Under the pieces are notes generated by a model that made no database searches, was not told where the DNA came from, and saw only the letters and a program-made list of their open reading frames with translations. A program made the translations under genes and the position numbers. Of a DNA stretch of 64,000 nt, positions 1-9,723 are shown one piece after another. Source of the stretch: an uncultured Granulosicoccaceae bacterium (GTDB taxonomy: Bacteria > Pseudomonadota > Gammaproteobacteria > Granulosicoccales > Granulosicoccaceae); NCBI GenBank assembly GCA_937930305.1, contig CALGLE010000037.1, forward strand, positions 1 through 64,000. The letters run 5' to 3'. How positions within the stretch are numbered: the stretch's first letter is position 1; every line of letters starts with the position of its first letter.

Positions 1-1203
1 GAAACCTTGTCTGACGTGCTGGACGAGGACGAAGTAAAAATTGCAACGAGCTTGTGGGGTGTAACAGAAGGTGGCAACTTCGAGCACCAGTCTATTTTGT
101 TCCGCCCTGCCGAATTGCCCGAGGTAGCCGAAGAGCTGGGCCTTGATGTTGAGACTGTGAACTCGCAGCGTGAGAGCATTGCCAAAAAATTATGGCTCGC
201 GCGGGAAGAGCGCATTCATCCGCTTCGAGACGACAAAATCATTACCGCGTGGAACGCGATGATGATTACAGCGTTTACCGAAGTGGGCTATGCACTGAAT
301 AACAGTGACTACATTGCAACGGCTAAAAATGCCGCTGATCAGTTATGGAAAACGGTACATCGCGAAGACGGCAGCCTGTGGCGCACGCAGTACCGTGGCT
401 TAACATCAGTGGATGCAAAACAAACCGACTATGCGTATTTAGCGGAAAGTTTTATCGCCTTATACGATGTAGACGGGGATGAATCTTGGTTAACACGTGC
501 GCAACAGGTAACCGAAACCATGGTCGAACGCTTCTGGGACAGTGAACAAGGCGGGTTCTTTTTAGGTGAGTCTGTGGTTGCTGGCACGCGGCTTACGGTT
601 CGCCCTAAAGACTTACACGATTCGTCTATGCCCTCTGGCAACGCCGTTGCCTTACGGGTGTTAGCGAAGCTGTTTCGTCGAACGGGGGTTGAGCAGTACA
701 ACGACACGGCCAATCAACTCATCGCCGCTTTTTCATCCAATCTTGCTCAGCAACCCAGTGGCTTTTATTACATGCTGACCGGTGCCAGCGAACACCTATT
801 CGATGAAACAGGTTCTCATGAGTACGCAGCTCGTGGGGTTGTTCAAGTGAGTGGGCAAAGGGAAGACGAAGACACGGTGGCTGTGACGGTGAAGATGCGT
901 CCAGGTTGGCATATCAATTCGCATACACCCACGCTGGATTATTTAATCCCAACGTCTCTGACTACAGCTCAAGATGAAATGAGCGTTTCTGTCGAATTTC
1001 CTCAGCCAGTTATGATGAAGTTAGGGTTTGAGAATACCGAGTTATCGTTGTTTGAAAATTCCATCACCGTGATGGCGGATGTTAGCGGTATGCAAGAAGA
1101 TCAGGCGAATGTGTCATTAGACTTGCGTGTGCAGGCCTGTAATGATGAGGTTTGTTTGGCACCAGAGACCGTATCATTTCTAGTGCCCTGGCGTTCACTC
1201 TAA
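1..1203 (+). CDS. YyaL-family (DUF255/SPATA20-like) protein, C-terminal part, with DsbD-like C-terminal domain
   Basis: The reading frame is open from base 1, so the N-terminus, where this family carries its thioredoxin-like domain, lies outside the window. Residues 1-270 as seen match the alpha/alpha-barrel part of YyaL/SPATA20 proteins: GVTEGGNF near the start, DDKIITAWNAMMI, then DYAYLAESFIALY. From about residue 278 the sequence changes to a beta-rich region with RPGWHINSHTP and, near the end, CNDEVCLAPE. This resembles the N-terminal domain of DsbD, including its paired cysteines. The fusion suggests a redox role, but this is inference. A hairpin follows the stop codon. Confidence 0.8.
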   Translation, partial: ETLSDVLDEDEVKIATSLWGVTEGGNFEHQSILFRPAELPEVAEELGLDVETVNSQRESIAKKLWLAREERIHPLRDDKIITAWNAMMITAFTEVGYALNNSDYIATAKNAADQLWKTVHREDGSLWRTQYRGLTSVDAKQTDYAYLAESFIALYDVDGDESWLTRAQQVTETMVERFWDSEQGGFFLGESVVAGTRLTVRPKDLHDSSMPSGNAVALRVLAKLFRRTGVEQYNDTANQLIAAFSSNLAQQPSGFYYMLTGASEHLFDETGSHEYAARGVVQVSGQREDEDTVAVTVKMRPGWHINSHTPTLDYLIPTSLTTAQDEMSVSVEFPQPVMMKLGFENTELSLFENSITVMADVSGMQEDQANVSLDLRVQACNDEVCLAPETVSFLVPWRSL

Positions 1204-1241
1204 CTATCCTTTGAAATTTTGAAAAAAGATTGAGAGTTTTT

Positions 1242-1269
1242 CCTGGGGCGGCGATACTAGCTGCCCAGG
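1242..1269 (+). terminator. Hairpin after the YyaL-like gene
   Basis: CCTGGGGCGGC pairs with GCTGCCCAGG, with one bulge and one wobble, 39 bases after the stop codon. The bases after it include TTTT but no long T-run, so it is a plausible but weak intrinsic terminator. Confidence 0.4.
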
Positions 1270-1303
1270 TTAGCTTTTCCATTTCAATATTTTGGTGTTT
1301 GTA

Positions 1304-2080
1304 TTGAGTGCATTACCCACATTAATGGTGGCACCCAACGGGGCGCGCCGTACTCAGAAAGATCATCCGGCCTTGCCTGTCACCATTGCTGAAACTGTGC
1401 AAACCGCTGCAGCGTGCTTTAAAGCAGGCGCCAAAGGCTTGCACTTACATGTTCGTGATGAACGGGGTAAACACACTTTAGATGCTGGGCTGTATCGTGA
1501 AGCCCTAGCTGAATTGCGCGTGCATGTGCCAGGTATGGCCGTACAAATCACTACTGAGGCTGTGGGAATGTACTCGCCATCGGAGCAGCGTGCTGTGGTC
1601 AAAGCCGTGCGCCCAGACAGTGTGTCTGTATCCATCGCTGAGATGACTGCCGATGCTGACGCAAAATCGGTAATAAATTTTTATCAATCTTGCTTCGCGG
1701 ACGGCATCGATGTGCAACACATTCTTTATTCGCCCGATGAAGTCGATGTGATGCATCAATGGATGCGCAAAGCCAGTATCCCAGAAGCGAATTTGCAGCT
1801 GATGCTGGTATTGGGGCGTTATACCACAGGACAAACCAGCGATCCCAATGGGGTGCAGGAATTTTTAAAACCCATGCAACACTTAGAGGTTGATGGTGCC
1901 AGACCCGATTGGGCGTTGTGCGCTTTCGGGCAGCAGGAGACGGCTTGCTTGGCGGAAGCCTACCGACTTGGCGGGAAAATGCGGGTGGGGTTTGAGAATT
2001 CTTTATGGAACGATGACGGTTCTGTGGCCGCTAGCAATGCGGAGCGTGTGGCCGAGGTGATGACATTTTGTAAGCTGTAA
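1304..2080 (+). CDS. BKACE family (DUF849) beta-keto acid cleavage enzyme
   Basis: This is a TIM-barrel enzyme of the 3-keto-5-aminohexanoate cleavage enzyme family, which condenses a beta-keto acid with acetyl-CoA. The N-terminal VAPNGARRTQKDHPALP and the HLHVRD segment (near residue 48, metal ligands in this family) are diagnostic. The protein is about 258 residues, at the short end for the family. The start is uncertain: TTG at 1304 gives the usual short lead-in, while TTG 1292 or ATG 1325 are alternatives. The substrate cannot be told from sequence, and no lysine-fermentation or carnitine genes are nearby. Confidence 0.8.
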   Translation: MSALPTLMVAPNGARRTQKDHPALPVTIAETVQTAAACFKAGAKGLHLHVRDERGKHTLDAGLYREALAELRVHVPGMAVQITTEAVGMYSPSEQRAVVKAVRPDSVSVSIAEMTADADAKSVINFYQSCFADGIDVQHILYSPDEVDVMHQWMRKASIPEANLQLMLVLGRYTTGQTSDPNGVQEFLKPMQHLEVDGARPDWALCAFGQQETACLAEAYRLGGKMRVGFENSLWNDDGSVAASNAERVAEVMTFCKL

Positions 2081-2120
2081 AAACTGCTCAGTACATAGCC
2101 CCACTCAACTGGAGCAGTTT
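2081..2120 (+). terminator. Stem-loop after the BKACE gene
   Basis: AAACTGCTC (2081-2089) pairs perfectly with GAGCAGTTT (2112-2120) and is followed by TT. It starts just after the BKACE stop codon. The 22-base loop is long for an intrinsic terminator. Confidence 0.45.
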
Positions 2121-2130
2121 TTAAAGGAAT

Positions 2131-2161
2131 AAGGTCGGAAAGCGTTACGCCTTCCGACCTT
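2131..2161. terminator. Bidirectional intrinsic terminator between convergent genes
   Basis: AAGGTCGGAA (2131-2140) pairs perfectly with TTCCGACCTT (2152-2161) around an 11-base loop. TTTTT follows on the plus side and a T-containing stretch on the minus side. It sits between the convergent BKACE and BON genes and can serve both. Confidence 0.75.
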
Positions 2162-2177
2162 ACTTTTTGGTTAGCAC

Positions 2178-2441
2178 TTAGTTAGTGCGGAAAATGTTGT
2201 TAACAACTTCGCTGGCACCAGCGCCTTTGGCAGCAGCTTCAGCTTGTGCGATGGCGTATGAATCTTCAGCGTAGCCAGTCAGAGTTACTTTGTCGCCATC
2301 GATGATTACGCTTACGTTGCTGTTTGAGCCAACAGCTGAACGCACATCTTGCGAAAGACTTGAACTGACCATGGCTGATGCAGGAGCTGCGAAAGCGATC
2401 AGTAAAGCGGAAGTTGCGAGGGTTTTAGTCATAAGTTTCAT
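2178..2441 (-). CDS. BON-domain periplasmic protein, paralog 1
   Basis: This 87-residue protein has a signal peptide (MKLMTKTLATSALLIAFAAP, cleavage near ASA) followed by one BON domain: SQDVRSAVGSNSNVSVIIDG, then DKVTLTGYAEDSYAIAQAEA. BON domains are found in OsmY and other envelope-stress proteins and are thought to contact membranes. An AAAGGATA ribosome binding site lies upstream of the ATG. The next gene upstream (2530-2793) is a clear paralog in the same orientation, so this is a tandem duplication. The precise role is unknown. Confidence 0.85.
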   Translation of the reverse strand: MKLMTKTLATSALLIAFAAPASAMVSSSLSQDVRSAVGSNSNVSVIIDGDKVTLTGYAEDSYAIAQAEAAAKGAGASEVVNNIFRTN

Positions 2442-2529
2442 GGGAATATCCTTTAAAGTTAAGTTGTGTAAAGTTGATAAAAGTTAAATGTAAAGTGTTT
2501 AAGTTAAAGTTAAGTGGTAAAGCTAAAAA
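2442..2529 (-). repeat. AAGTTAA-rich spacer between BON paralogs
   Basis: The 88-base spacer is made largely of variants of AAGTTAA/AAAGTT spaced by a few bases on the plus strand. It contains the leader of the downstream BON gene. The part next to the ATG (TATCCTTTAAA-TTAAGTTGT on the plus strand) is shared with the leader of the upstream paralog, so the duplication included the 5' leader. Confidence 0.5.
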
Positions 2530-2793
2530 TTAGTTAGTACGAAGCAAGTTGTTGATTACTTTGTCAACGCCGTCTGCATCTGCAGCTCGCATGGCTTGAG
2601 ACAGTGCATAAGAGTCTTCAACGTAGCCAGTTAATGTGACAGTGTCACCGTCTACTAATACTTGAACGTTGCTGTTAGCGCCGGCAGCGGAACGAACGTC
2701 TTGTGATAAGTTCGGGCTAACCATGGCAGAGGCAGTGCCTGTCAAAGCAAGAACCAAAGCGGAAGTAGCGATTGTTTTAGTGATGAATTTCAT
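2530..2793 (-). CDS. BON-domain periplasmic protein, paralog 2
   Basis: This protein has 87 residues, the same length as its neighbour, and is alignable with it end to end: MKFITKTIATSALVLALTG signal peptide, AMVSPNLSQDVRSAAGANSN, GDTVTLTGYVEDSYALSQA, and the shared ending NN-LRTN. It is a single BON domain, probably periplasmic, with an AAAGGATA ribosome binding site. It is first in the transcription direction, so the promoter is probably in 2794-3040. The adjacent duplicates may differ in expression. No partner gene nearby suggests a specific function. Confidence 0.85.
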   Translation of the reverse strand: MKFITKTIATSALVLALTGTASAMVSPNLSQDVRSAAGANSNVQVLVDGDTVTLTGYVEDSYALSQAMRAADADGVDKVINNLLRTN

Positions 2794-3052
2794 GTTGATG
2801 TATCCTTTAAAATTAAGTTGTTTAAATGTGTGTTAAAAAAGTTTTATCGTTAAGTGCTTAGGGTGTGTGCCCCTTGCTGATGTGATTAGTATCGGTACTT
2901 AAGTTTGCCGCTCATTTGCGGCTTCTATACACTGGTGTAAGAAATCTTGAAAGCTTGATTTGACGGGGTTTTGGGCTTTTAAAAAGTCGAAAATAAACTC
3001 GCGCAACTCCATTTTTTACCGCCGCACCTTGTTTATTTAGTTGGCCTTTGCA

Positions 3053-3598
3053 ATGAAAATCAACGTAGTGGGAACGTCAGCCAGCGGTAAAAGCACGTTT
3101 GGAAAAGCGCTAGCGTCCGCTAAGGGTGTGCCTTATATAGAAATGGATGCGCTTTTCTGGAGGCCAAACTGGTCAGAGCCGCCTGATGATGAATTTTTCA
3201 ATGCCTTGCAAGCCGCGATTGCGATACCGAGTTGGGTGTTAGACGGTAACTACACGCGCACCATTCCCATCAAGTGGAAGGAGGTGGATACGGTCATTTG
3301 GTTGGACTACAGCTTCACCAGAACATTGTTTCAATCGATTACGCGCGCGTTGCATCGATCGTGGTCGCAGGTTGAGCTTTGGCCGAACACCGGCAACCAT
3401 GAAACCTTTGGTAAGTTATTCAGTAAAGACTCTATCGTTCTATGGTGTTTGCGGGGTTATCCCAAAAATCGAAGGAAATACATCGAAGCCATGAACCATC
3501 CTGACTATGCGCACATTGAGTTTGTGCGCTTGGCTTCTCCTCGGGCGGCGGCTGTCTATTTATCAGAGGTAGCTAGCAATAATGGCTCGGATTTGTGA
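3053..3598 (+). CDS. Small P-loop kinase-like NTPase (adenylate kinase/FlaR-like family)
   Basis: This 181-residue protein has a Walker A motif, GTSASGKST, at residues 6-14 right after the first beta-strand. It is followed by MDALFWRPNWSEP and WVLDGNYTRT, typical of the group annotated as adenylate kinase-like or DNA topology modulation protein FlaR. Members are probably nucleotide or small-molecule kinases with unproven substrates. ATG 3053 is preferred over TTG 3041 because it puts the P-loop at the usual distance. The stop lies one base from the stop of the convergent pncB. Confidence 0.8.
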   Translation: MKINVVGTSASGKSTFGKALASAKGVPYIEMDALFWRPNWSEPPDDEFFNALQAAIAIPSWVLDGNYTRTIPIKWKEVDTVIWLDYSFTRTLFQSITRALHRSWSQVELWPNTGNHETFGKLFSKDSIVLWCLRGYPKNRRKYIEAMNHPDYAHIEFVRLASPRAAAVYLSEVASNNGSDL

Positions 3599-3599
3599 A

Positions 3600-4913
3600 T
3601 CACACGATGGCTTCACCTTCATCAACCGCCTTTTGATCAAACACCTTACGATAGTGTTCGATAGCGTGTTGTGGGCCGGTGGCTTTGTGAAAGTTGTCTG
3701 AGAGTTTGACGGTGGGTTTGCCATTGGCATGCGTCACTTTACAAACCAAGGATATGGCGCGTAGCGCATCATTTTGTTTTGGCGCACAGTCACGAAAGTC
3801 GTTGGTTAGGTGTGTGCCCCAACCAAACGATAACCTGACTTGCCCCTGGAATTCGTTATAGACCTGCTCAATTTTATCGACGGTCAGACCATCAGAGAAA
3901 ATCAACAACTTAGATTTTGGGTCAACGCCACGGCTCTTCCACCAATTGATGAGTTCCTTACCACCGGCAACCGGTTCTTTGGAATCAATTCGAAACCCGC
4001 TCCAATCGGCCACCCAATCGGGGGCGTGTTTCAAATAGGTTTCAGTCCCATAGGTGTCAGGTAATACAATAAGCAAATTGCCGTCGTAAGTGCGTTGCCA
4101 CATTTTTAATACTTCATAGGGCGAGTGCAGTAGCTGTTCATCGCTTGTTGCCAGAGATGCTTCCACCATGGGCAGTTCATGGGCATTGGTTCCAATCGCT
4201 TCCACGCCCAAATTACTGGCTAGCAGCACGTTGCTGGTGCCAATAAATTTTTCACCCAAACCTTCTTTCATGGCGGAGATACACCATTTCTGCCAAAGAA
4301 AGCTGTGGCGACGACGGGTACCGAAGTCTGCGATGCGCAGTTCAGGTAATTTCTCTAGCCGCAGTACTTTTTCCCAAAGCTTAGCTTTAGCTCTTGCGTA
4401 CAAAACATCCAATTCAAAACGGCCAATGTTCTGCATCGCAGCGCGCGAACGCAGCTCACTGATGATGGACAGGACGGGAATTTCCCACATGGTGACATCA
4501 GCCCATTGGCCTTCAAAGCTAATCTCATATTGCCCATCGATCACGCTGAGTGTGAATTCGGGGAGTTGGTAGTCTTTTAGCCAATCCAAAAATTCCGCTG
4601 AGAACAGTCGTTCTTTGCCATAGAAGGTGTTACCGGCTAACCAAATGCGTTCTTGCTTGGATAAACTCAAGCTTCGCGCGTGTTCCAATTGTTCGCGCAG
4701 AAGGCCTTCATCAATTTCATCTGCAACACGCACGGATGTTGTGCGATTGATCAGCGAAAATTCGACTGGTACATTGGCTCGTTCTTTCCAAATAGTTTGC
4801 AGCATCAATAGTTTATACACATCGGTATCAAGCAAGCTGCGAACGATAGGGTCTAACTTAAACGAGTGGTTGTAGACGCGAGTGGCGATATCTGGCAGTG
4901 GCGATGAGATCAT
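3600..4913 (-). CDS. pncB: Nicotinate phosphoribosyltransferase
   Basis: This 437-residue enzyme of NAD salvage makes nicotinate mononucleotide from nicotinate and PRPP, in the cytoplasm. Supporting features are the N-terminal [13 protein letters not shown], the FGTRRRHSF segment, [20 protein letters not shown] followed by HELPM (the histidine autophosphorylated in this family), and a C-terminal [11 protein letters not shown]. Its ATG overlaps the stop codon of the upstream aminotransferase by four bases, so the two are translationally coupled. Confidence 0.95.
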   Translation of the reverse strand: MISSPLPDIATRVYNHSFKLDPIVRSLLDTDVYKLLMLQTIWKERANVPVEFSLINRTTSVRVADEIDEGLLREQLEHARSLSLSKQERIWLAGNTFYGKERLFSAEFLDWLKDYQLPEFTLSVIDGQYEISFEGQWADVTMWEIPVLSIISELRSRAAMQNIGRFELDVLYARAKAKLWEKVLRLEKLPELRIADFGTRRRHSFLWQKWCISAMKEGLGEKFIGTSNVLLASNLGVEAIGTNAHELPMVEASLATSDEQLLHSPYEVLKMWQRTYDGNLLIVLPDTYGTETYLKHAPDWVADWSGFRIDSKEPVAGGKELINWWKSRGVDPKSKLLIFSDGLTVDKIEQVYNEFQGQVRLSFGWGTHLTNDFRDCAPKQNDALRAISLVCKVTHANGKPTVKLSDNFHKATGPQHAIEHYRKVFDQKAVDEGEAIV

Positions 4914-6088
4914 GTGGGTGAATGCTCTTTTAGAAAGTCAGCCATTTTGTCTAATGCACGTTCGATGTTGGGCAGAGAGTTCGCATACGATAAGCGAATG
5001 TAGCCTTCCCCAAGCGTGCCAAAGTCGGGCCCACCAATAACGGCGACGCCGGCCTCTTCAAGTAAAGCGGATGCCAGTGGTTTTGCCTGCCAACCCGTGT
5101 CTTTAATATTTGGGAAGGCATAGAAAGCACCTTTGGGTGTGATGCAGTTGACCCCTGGGAGTTGATTTAAGCCATCCACCACGAACCGACGGCGTTCATC
5201 AAAGGTATCAACCATCGCCTGCACGGAATCTTGCGGGCCAGTTAATGCCGCCAGTGCAGCATATTGCGAGGGGGTATTAACACAGCTCCAAGCATTCACG
5301 GCAAGTTTTCTGACCGCATCAAACCAAGGCTCTGGCCAGAGGGAATACCCTAATCGCCAACCCGTCATGGCGTAGGTTTTAGACCATCCGTTTAGCAAGA
5401 TGAGTCGATCGCGAATTTCTGGGTAGGACAATAAGCTGATGTGTTGCTCATCGTCGTATAACAAGCGATCGTAAATTTCATCGCTCATGATGGCCACGTT
5501 GGGGTGTTCGGCAAGGCCATTCACTAAGTTATCGATCTCTTTTTTGGGTGTCACTCCACCGCATGGGTTAGCTGGCGAATTAACAATGAGCAAGCGAGTT
5601 TTAGAGCTTATAAGCGACAATGTTTCTGTTGCTGAAAAAGCGAAGCCGTTGGATTCACGAATGGGTATGGGAACGGGTGTTGCCCCAGTAAATTCAATCA
5701 TTGATCGATAAATTGGAAAACCTGGGTCGGGGTACAAAATTTCCACACCGGGTTCACCAAACATCAAAATGGCTGCGAACATAGTGACCTTGCCACCGGG
5801 CATGATGGCGACCAGTTCGTCTGATACATCCGTGTTATAGCGAGATGAAAGTTCAGCGGCAACCGCTTCGCGCAACGGTGGAATTCCGGTTGCCGCCGTG
5901 TATCCGTGTTCACCATTTTTTAAAGCGGTAACCGCTGCATCAACAATGTGCGTAGGGGTTTTGAAATCTGGTTGACCAATGCCAAGGTTAATGATCTCTT
6001 TGCCATTCGCGCTGAGTTGCTGCGCACGCGCTAACACCGCAAATGCGTTCTCTTCACCGATGCGAGAAAATCCGTCTACCAGTTTCAT
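4910..6088 (-). CDS. Pyridoxal-phosphate-dependent aminotransferase, class I
   Basis: This 392-residue fold-type I aminotransferase has NSPANPCGG (about 170), SDEIYDRL (about 202) and [15 protein letters not shown] with the PLP lysine at about 237. It belongs to the aspartate/alanine/aromatic aminotransferase superfamily, and substrate cannot be assigned safely. It ends in a 4-base overlap with pncB. The ferredoxin gene ends 9 bases upstream of its start, so all three probably form one minus-strand operon. An aspartate aminotransferase would fit next to an NAD-salvage gene, but that is inference. Confidence 0.9.
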   Translation of the reverse strand: MKLVDGFSRIGEENAFAVLARAQQLSANGKEIINLGIGQPDFKTPTHIVDAAVTALKNGEHGYTAATGIPPLREAVAAELSSRYNTDVSDELVAIMPGGKVTMFAAILMFGEPGVEILYPDPGFPIYRSMIEFTGATPVPIPIRESNGFAFSATETLSLISSKTRLLIVNSPANPCGGVTPKKEIDNLVNGLAEHPNVAIMSDEIYDRLLYDDEQHISLLSYPEIRDRLILLNGWSKTYAMTGWRLGYSLWPEPWFDAVRKLAVNAWSCVNTPSQYAALAALTGPQDSVQAMVDTFDERRRFVVDGLNQLPGVNCITPKGAFYAFPNIKDTGWQAKPLASALLEEAGVAVIGGPDFGTLGEGYIRLSYANSLPNIERALDKMADFLKEHSPT

Positions 6089-6097
6089 AATCGGGTG

Positions 6098-6427
6098 CTA
6101 CTGACTGTCGGGGGTTTCGAAGGTATGGCCTTCCATTGCCTCACTGACAATGATTTGACAACTCAGTCGAGAGTTATCACGCCGTTCCGCACTTGTTCCT
6201 TCTAGCATGTCCAATTCTGAATCGTCCGCCTCATCGATAAGGGCGGCGGTTTCTGAGGAAACATAGACATGGCATGTGGCGCAAATTAAACTGCCGCCGC
6301 ATTCTGCGGCCACGTCATCAATATCATTTTTGATAGCGGTTTCCATAACGCTATCGCCAACGACAGCATCCACGGTTCGGACGGTGCCATCGGATAATTG
6401 GAAATTCAGGGTGATCTCTTTAGCCAT
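6098..6427 (-). CDS. 2Fe-2S ferredoxin, adrenodoxin type
   Basis: This 109-residue protein has the adrenodoxin/ISC-type cluster spacing: cysteines at 43, 49, 52 and 90 (ECGGSLICATCHVYV, then RLSCQI). It lies first in a minus-strand run with the aminotransferase and pncB. No P450, hydroxylase or iron-sulfur assembly gene is adjacent, so its redox partner is not shown. The length fits P450-type or Fdx-like ferredoxins. Confidence 0.9.
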   Translation of the reverse strand: MAKEITLNFQLSDGTVRTVDAVVGDSVMETAIKNDIDDVAAECGGSLICATCHVYVSSETAALIDEADDSELDMLEGTSAERRDNSRLSCQIIVSEAMEGHTFETPDSQ

Positions 6428-6492
6428 GAGCGAAATTATCTAAAACAGTGTTTGAAAAGGAGTGGAAATGGTACCCCATGCTTGGCTAATAC

Positions 6493-8385
6493 GTGCCTTG
6501 TGGGGTTGTGAAGGGCGGCAATAGCGGTATTAGGGCTTGGCTTGCATCACATTTTCCCTCGCTGAAGCTTGTTTCAGCGCCTCATGGGGGGATTTGCGGC
6601 GACTCTCAATGGCATACTGGTCCCTCACGCAGCAGGTGTCTTTCCATCGCAGCACTAGATAACAAGGTGTACCACGAGCAGGTTAGGCTCATTTACAACC
6701 AAGGCACGGTGTTGGTGTTGGGTGCGTTGGTGTGTGCAATCATTGTTTGCGTTGTGCTTTGGAAAGATTTGCCCAATGCAACCTTAGGGTTTTGGTTGGG
6801 CGCTTTAATATTGATAGCAGCGTTGCGCCTGTTGGTGATTCGGGCCTATTTCCAATCCGATGATCAGGAACGACAAACGGTATTTTGGGGGCCGCTCTTA
6901 TGGATTGGCACCTTAGCTTCAGGCTGTGTTTGGGGTATCTGGCCAATGCTGTTCTACGAATACGTAGAACCTGATTATTTGCTTTTTATCTCAACGGTGT
7001 TTGCTGGCATGGTCGCGGTCAGTGGGGCATCGGGCAGTGTTTATCTGCCCATGTTCACCACGTTCTCCATGCCGCTAACCATTCCTTTGGCCATCTCTCA
7101 TTTACTGTCACATAACAATGCCCTTTGGACGACGGGCTTGTTGCTGTTGATGTTTTTGGCGGTGAACACGTTCTTAGCTATCAGAGGTAATCGGAGTTCG
7201 CGAGAGCTTATTGTGGCTCGTTTCGAGAACCAAGCTTTGATGGAGAAGCTGGCGGAAGAAAAACAAATTGCCGAGCGAGCGGTGATTGCAAAAAGCCGAT
7301 TTTTAGCCTCGGCAAGTCACGACTTACGTCAGCCGTTACATGCTATTGGATTGTTTTTGAATTCGCTAAGAAATCGAGAAACCGATGCCGAGCGGCTCAG
7401 GATATTAGATGACTTGGATTCGTCCACAGATGCATTGAAAACATTGTTTAACTCGTTGTTGGATATGTCACGCCTGGACGCTGAAATCATAGTCTGCAAC
7501 CCAAAACACTTTATGTTGAAAGATGTGCTAATTCCAGTGCAGGTCAGTTTAGAAGCCCAAGCAGCGGAGAAAGGCATTGTGATGCTGCTGGAAGGCGACG
7601 GTGTGGCGTTGTACACCGACCCGATTCTTATGGAACGCGTGCTCAGAAATCTGATGTCAAATGCGGTGCAATACACCTCTTCTGGCTCTATTCGCTTGTG
7701 GTGCGAAAACGTAGGCAGTGATGTGGTCATCCATCTCGAAGACACCGGCATCGGCATTCCCGAGCATGCAGCGGAAGAAGTGTTTTCGGAATATTTTCAA
7801 TTGAACAACCCAGAGCGAGACCGTGGCAAAGGTTTGGGGCTGGGCTTGGCCATCGTTAAACGTCTTGCGAAGCTGATGGATATGGCAATCGTCATGGATT
7901 CCAGTGAAAAATTAGGCACGCGTTTTAGTATGACGATTACTCGCGGTGTGGCCGATGCAACTGGCTCACAAGCGGCACCCATTGATGCGAACGGGGTGCC
8001 GTTAGAGGTGGGTCATCGTGTGCTGGTTATTGATGACGAACTGCAAGTACTGAAAGGGATGAAAACGACCTTAGAAGATTGGGGTTGTGATGTTTTGTTG
8101 TCCGAATCGGCGCGAGATGCGCTGCGTCAAATGGCACTCAGTGATTTTGAACCCGATTTAATTTTGTCAGACTTTCGTTTACGAGGGGAAGACAACGGCA
8201 TCGATACGGTGTTTGCACTGCGAGAATCTTTTGACAAAGAAGTGCCAGCCATTATCCTCACCGGTGATACCTCTCCTGAGCAGCTGCGCCGAGTGCAAGA
8301 GAGTGGGCTTGACCTCATGCACAAGCCCGTCAGCATCGATGCATTGCAATCGGCATTAGCAACCCACCTGGGTGAGCCAACCTAG
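6493..8385 (+). CDS. Hybrid sensor histidine kinase with C-terminal receiver domain
   Basis: Order of parts: about six membrane segments (residues 70-230), a short coiled linker, a HisKA domain with SASHDLRQPLHAIGLFL (phosphoacceptor histidine), an HATPase_c domain (NAVQYTSSG, DTGIGIP, GKGLGLGLAI), then a receiver domain with VIDDE, SDFRLRG (acceptor aspartate) and a lysine in LMHKPVS. The signal sensed is unknown and no separate regulator is adjacent. The frame opens at GTG 6493, but the first 58 residues look non-coding. GTG 6667, just before YHEQVRLIYNQG, is a likely alternative start. Confidence 0.88.
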   Translation: MPCGVVKGGNSGIRAWLASHFPSLKLVSAPHGGICGDSQWHTGPSRSRCLSIAALDNKVYHEQVRLIYNQGTVLVLGALVCAIIVCVVLWKDLPNATLGFWLGALILIAALRLLVIRAYFQSDDQERQTVFWGPLLWIGTLASGCVWGIWPMLFYEYVEPDYLLFISTVFAGMVAVSGASGSVYLPMFTTFSMPLTIPLAISHLLSHNNALWTTGLLLLMFLAVNTFLAIRGNRSSRELIVARFENQALMEKLAEEKQIAERAVIAKSRFLASASHDLRQPLHAIGLFLNSLRNRETDAERLRILDDLDSSTDALKTLFNSLLDMSRLDAEIIVCNPKHFMLKDVLIPVQVSLEAQAAEKGIVMLLEGDGVALYTDPILMERVLRNLMSNAVQYTSSGSIRLWCENVGSDVVIHLEDTGIGIPEHAAEEVFSEYFQLNNPERDRGKGLGLGLAIVKRLAKLMDMAIVMDSSEKLGTRFSMTITRGVADATGSQAAPIDANGVPLEVGHRVLVIDDELQVLKGMKTTLEDWGCDVLLSESARDALRQMALSDFEPDLILSDFRLRGEDNGIDTVFALRESFDKEVPAIILTGDTSPEQLRRVQESGLDLMHKPVSIDALQSALATHLGEPT

Positions 8386-8398
8386 TGCGTTGTTTGCG

Positions 8399-9643
8399 CT
8401 ACGCGTTGGGCTCTGAGGTGGCTTTAATCAATCGACCGATGGTTAAACCTTGTAGCACGATGGATATCACAACAATCACATAGGTGATGGCAACGATCAC
8501 GTCGCGTTGCTCGCTGGCTGGAATGGACAAGGCGAGTGCCACTGAAATACCGCCACGTAAACCACCCCAGGTAAGAATTTTGATGACGTGGGGGTGGAAA
8601 TCTCGACGCAGCTTTAACAAGGTCACAGGAATACTCACAGCAAACATGCGTGCGCCCAGTGCACACACAGTTAACAATAATGCGGCAATCCAGATCGGGC
8701 CACTGAAGGTGATTAGCACGACTTCTAAGCCGATAATTAAAAACAAAATCGCGTTGAGAATTTCATCGATCAATTCCCAGAAGGTATCCAGGTGTTGAAT
8801 GGTGGTTTTGCTCATCGCCCCTTTTTTACCGTGATTACCGATCATCAATCCGGCTACCACCACAGCAATCGGTGCCGATAAATGCAGGGCAGCAGCCCCC
8901 GTGGCACCACCAGCCACCAAGGCTAAGGTGAGCAGCACCTCAACTTGATAGTTGTCCACACGTTTTAGCATTTGCAAAACGACCCAACCACAAACGAAAC
9001 CAAACACAGCGCCACCAATGGCTTCTTGTACAAAGAGTACAGCGATGTGTTGCGCGCTTAGCGGCTCACCGTTAATGGCGATACCAAAGATGGTTAGGAA
9101 TACCACAATCGCGACTCCGTCGTTAAACAGCGACTCACCAGCGATTTTTGTTTCCAGGCTTTTACTCGCTCCAGCGGTTTTTAAAACACCCAGCACCGCA
9201 ACAGGATCGGTGGGGGCAATTAAAGAACCGAACAACAAACAATACAAAAACGGCATTTTAATATTGAGAAGATTGAATACCAGGTAGGCAGCTCCGGCAA
9301 CGATGAAGGTGCTCAGCACAACGCCAAACGATGCCAATAATCCGATGATCCATTTCGATTTCAGCAGCTCCTCTAAATCGATATGCATCGCGCCTGCAAA
9401 CAGTAGAAAAGCCAACATGCCGTTCAGCAGGGCCTCGTCAAATTCGATTTGCCCCACCACTTCGCGCGCAAAATCCACGCCGGTGTTTAAACCAAATTTT
9501 CCGAGTATCACCAGTACCACTGAGAACAGCAGTGAAATCACCATAATGCCGATGGTGGTGGGCAGCTTTATCGTTCGGTAGTTCACGTAGGCGAACAGGG
9601 CCGAAACGGTAATTAAGAGACTGGATAAGGTCAGTAGTGACAT
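8399..9643 (-). CDS. CPA1-family sodium/proton antiporter (NhaP-like)
   Basis: This is a membrane protein of about 414 residues with about 12 hydrophobic segments. The diagnostic pair of motifs is present: [12 protein letters not shown], and [14 protein letters not shown] with the transport aspartate. It exports sodium (or potassium) in exchange for protons across the inner membrane. ATG 9643 (MSLLTLSS) is preferred to 9658. It is transcribed divergently from the metallopeptidase. The window encodes a second antiporter, NhaA, at 55939-57171, fitting a saline habitat. Confidence 0.92.
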   Translation of the reverse strand: MSLLTLSSLLITVSALFAYVNYRTIKLPTTIGIMVISLLFSVVLVILGKFGLNTGVDFAREVVGQIEFDEALLNGMLAFLLFAGAMHIDLEELLKSKWIIGLLASFGVVLSTFIVAGAAYLVFNLLNIKMPFLYCLLFGSLIAPTDPVAVLGVLKTAGASKSLETKIAGESLFNDGVAIVVFLTIFGIAINGEPLSAQHIAVLFVQEAIGGAVFGFVCGWVVLQMLKRVDNYQVEVLLTLALVAGGATGAAALHLSAPIAVVVAGLMIGNHGKKGAMSKTTIQHLDTFWELIDEILNAILFLIIGLEVVLITFSGPIWIAALLLTVCALGARMFAVSIPVTLLKLRRDFHPHVIKILTWGGLRGGISVALALSIPASEQRDVIVAITYVIVVISIVLQGLTIGRLIKATSEPNA

Positions 9644-9723
9644 GGGACAATAAGTCAACTTTTTCGAATGGATGGCTAAGGTGCAAGCTTAGCTTGGTTT
9701 GGCCTACACCGCCGGAGTTCTCA

